Source: an uncultured Streptococcus sp. | Lineage (GTDB): Bacteria > Bacillota > Bacilli > Lactobacillales > Streptococcaceae | Length of the DNA: 12,296 nucleotides | Direction: 5' to 3' | Assembly (NCBI GenBank): GCA_900755085.1 | Contig: CAAEFF010000092.1 | Location: 1-12,296, forward strand | Shown here: piece after piece, positions 12,253 through 12,296 of the stretch | Position numbering within the stretch: the first letter of the stretch is position 1 | Layout: every line of letters begins with the position of its first letter | Position numbers and translations under genes: made by a program | Notes under the pieces: generated by a model | Told to the model about the DNA's origin: nothing | Database searches by the model: none | Seen by the model: only the letters and a program-made list of their open reading frames with translations

Positions 12253-12296
12253 TAGCGGCGAAGGGGATCGAACCCCCGACCTCCCGGGTATGAACC
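12253..12296 (-). tRNA. tRNA-Met (CAT), elongator, 3' part only
   Basis: Only the anticodon arm, the T arm (GGGGG TTCGATC CCCTT-type) and the 3' acceptor strand CGCCGCT plus A are inside the window; the 5' half lies beyond the edge. The anticodon stem loop reads GGTTCATACC, as in elongator Met tRNAs. Confidence 0.85.

Overview
This window looks like a near-origin chromosomal segment of an oral Streptococcus, closest in feel to the sanguinis/parasanguinis/gordonii groups. That placement rests on gene order and protein sequence recalled from memory; no database search was run. Evidence includes the set mreC-mreD-pcsB-prs-(accessory)-araT-recO-plsX-acpP-purC-purL, a streptococcal PcsB with a VicR/WalR-type box, MreCD without MreB, and a tRNA cluster lacking encoded CCA ends. 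Every housekeeping gene is on the minus strand, so the biological order runs from the right end of the window to the left.

Reading in the direction of transcription: (1) 12296-11620 is the 3' part of a tRNA cluster, Met(partial)-Ile2(CAT)-Ser(TGA)-fMet-Phe-Gly(TCC)-Ile(GAT)-Ser(GCT), closed by a terminator. (2) mreC and mreD (cell elongation, nearly abutting) are followed by pcsB (secreted CHAP hydrolase, own promoter and probable WalR box) and its terminator. (3) prs (PRPP synthase) has its own promoter and a leaky-looking terminator, followed by an unlisted 46-codon ORF. (4) A secreted Ig/Cna_B-like protein is driven by a near-consensus promoter with an A/T-rich upstream tract. It ends in LPKTSAAK and is followed by a UUCG-type hairpin and a class B sortase gene. 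(5) On the opposite strand, between convergent and divergent neighbours, lies an accessory locus: an Rpn/PD-(D/E)XK nuclease-family gene plus a second short ORF. (6) araT-recO-plsX-acpP form a tightly packed operon with a clear promoter and terminator. (7) purC has its own promoter, and downstream lie a diverged 3'-end remnant of a second purC allele, a hairpin, and the start of purL.

The most interesting item is the Rpn locus. The Rpn gene contains a strong internal Shine-Dalgarno and an in-frame ATG that would yield its 72-residue C-terminal domain alone. That exact unit (SD, 8-nt spacer, ATG, C-terminal domain) is duplicated downstream as a separate 73-residue ORF. In E. coli, Rpn nucleases are antiphage toxins restrained by small proteins translated from inside the same gene. 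This locus therefore reads as a nuclease with both an intragenic antitoxin and a duplicated, free-standing antitoxin copy. The second notable item is the sortase B/substrate pair, whose substrate carries an LPXT-type motif at its extreme C-terminus without the usual hydrophobic segment and charged tail.
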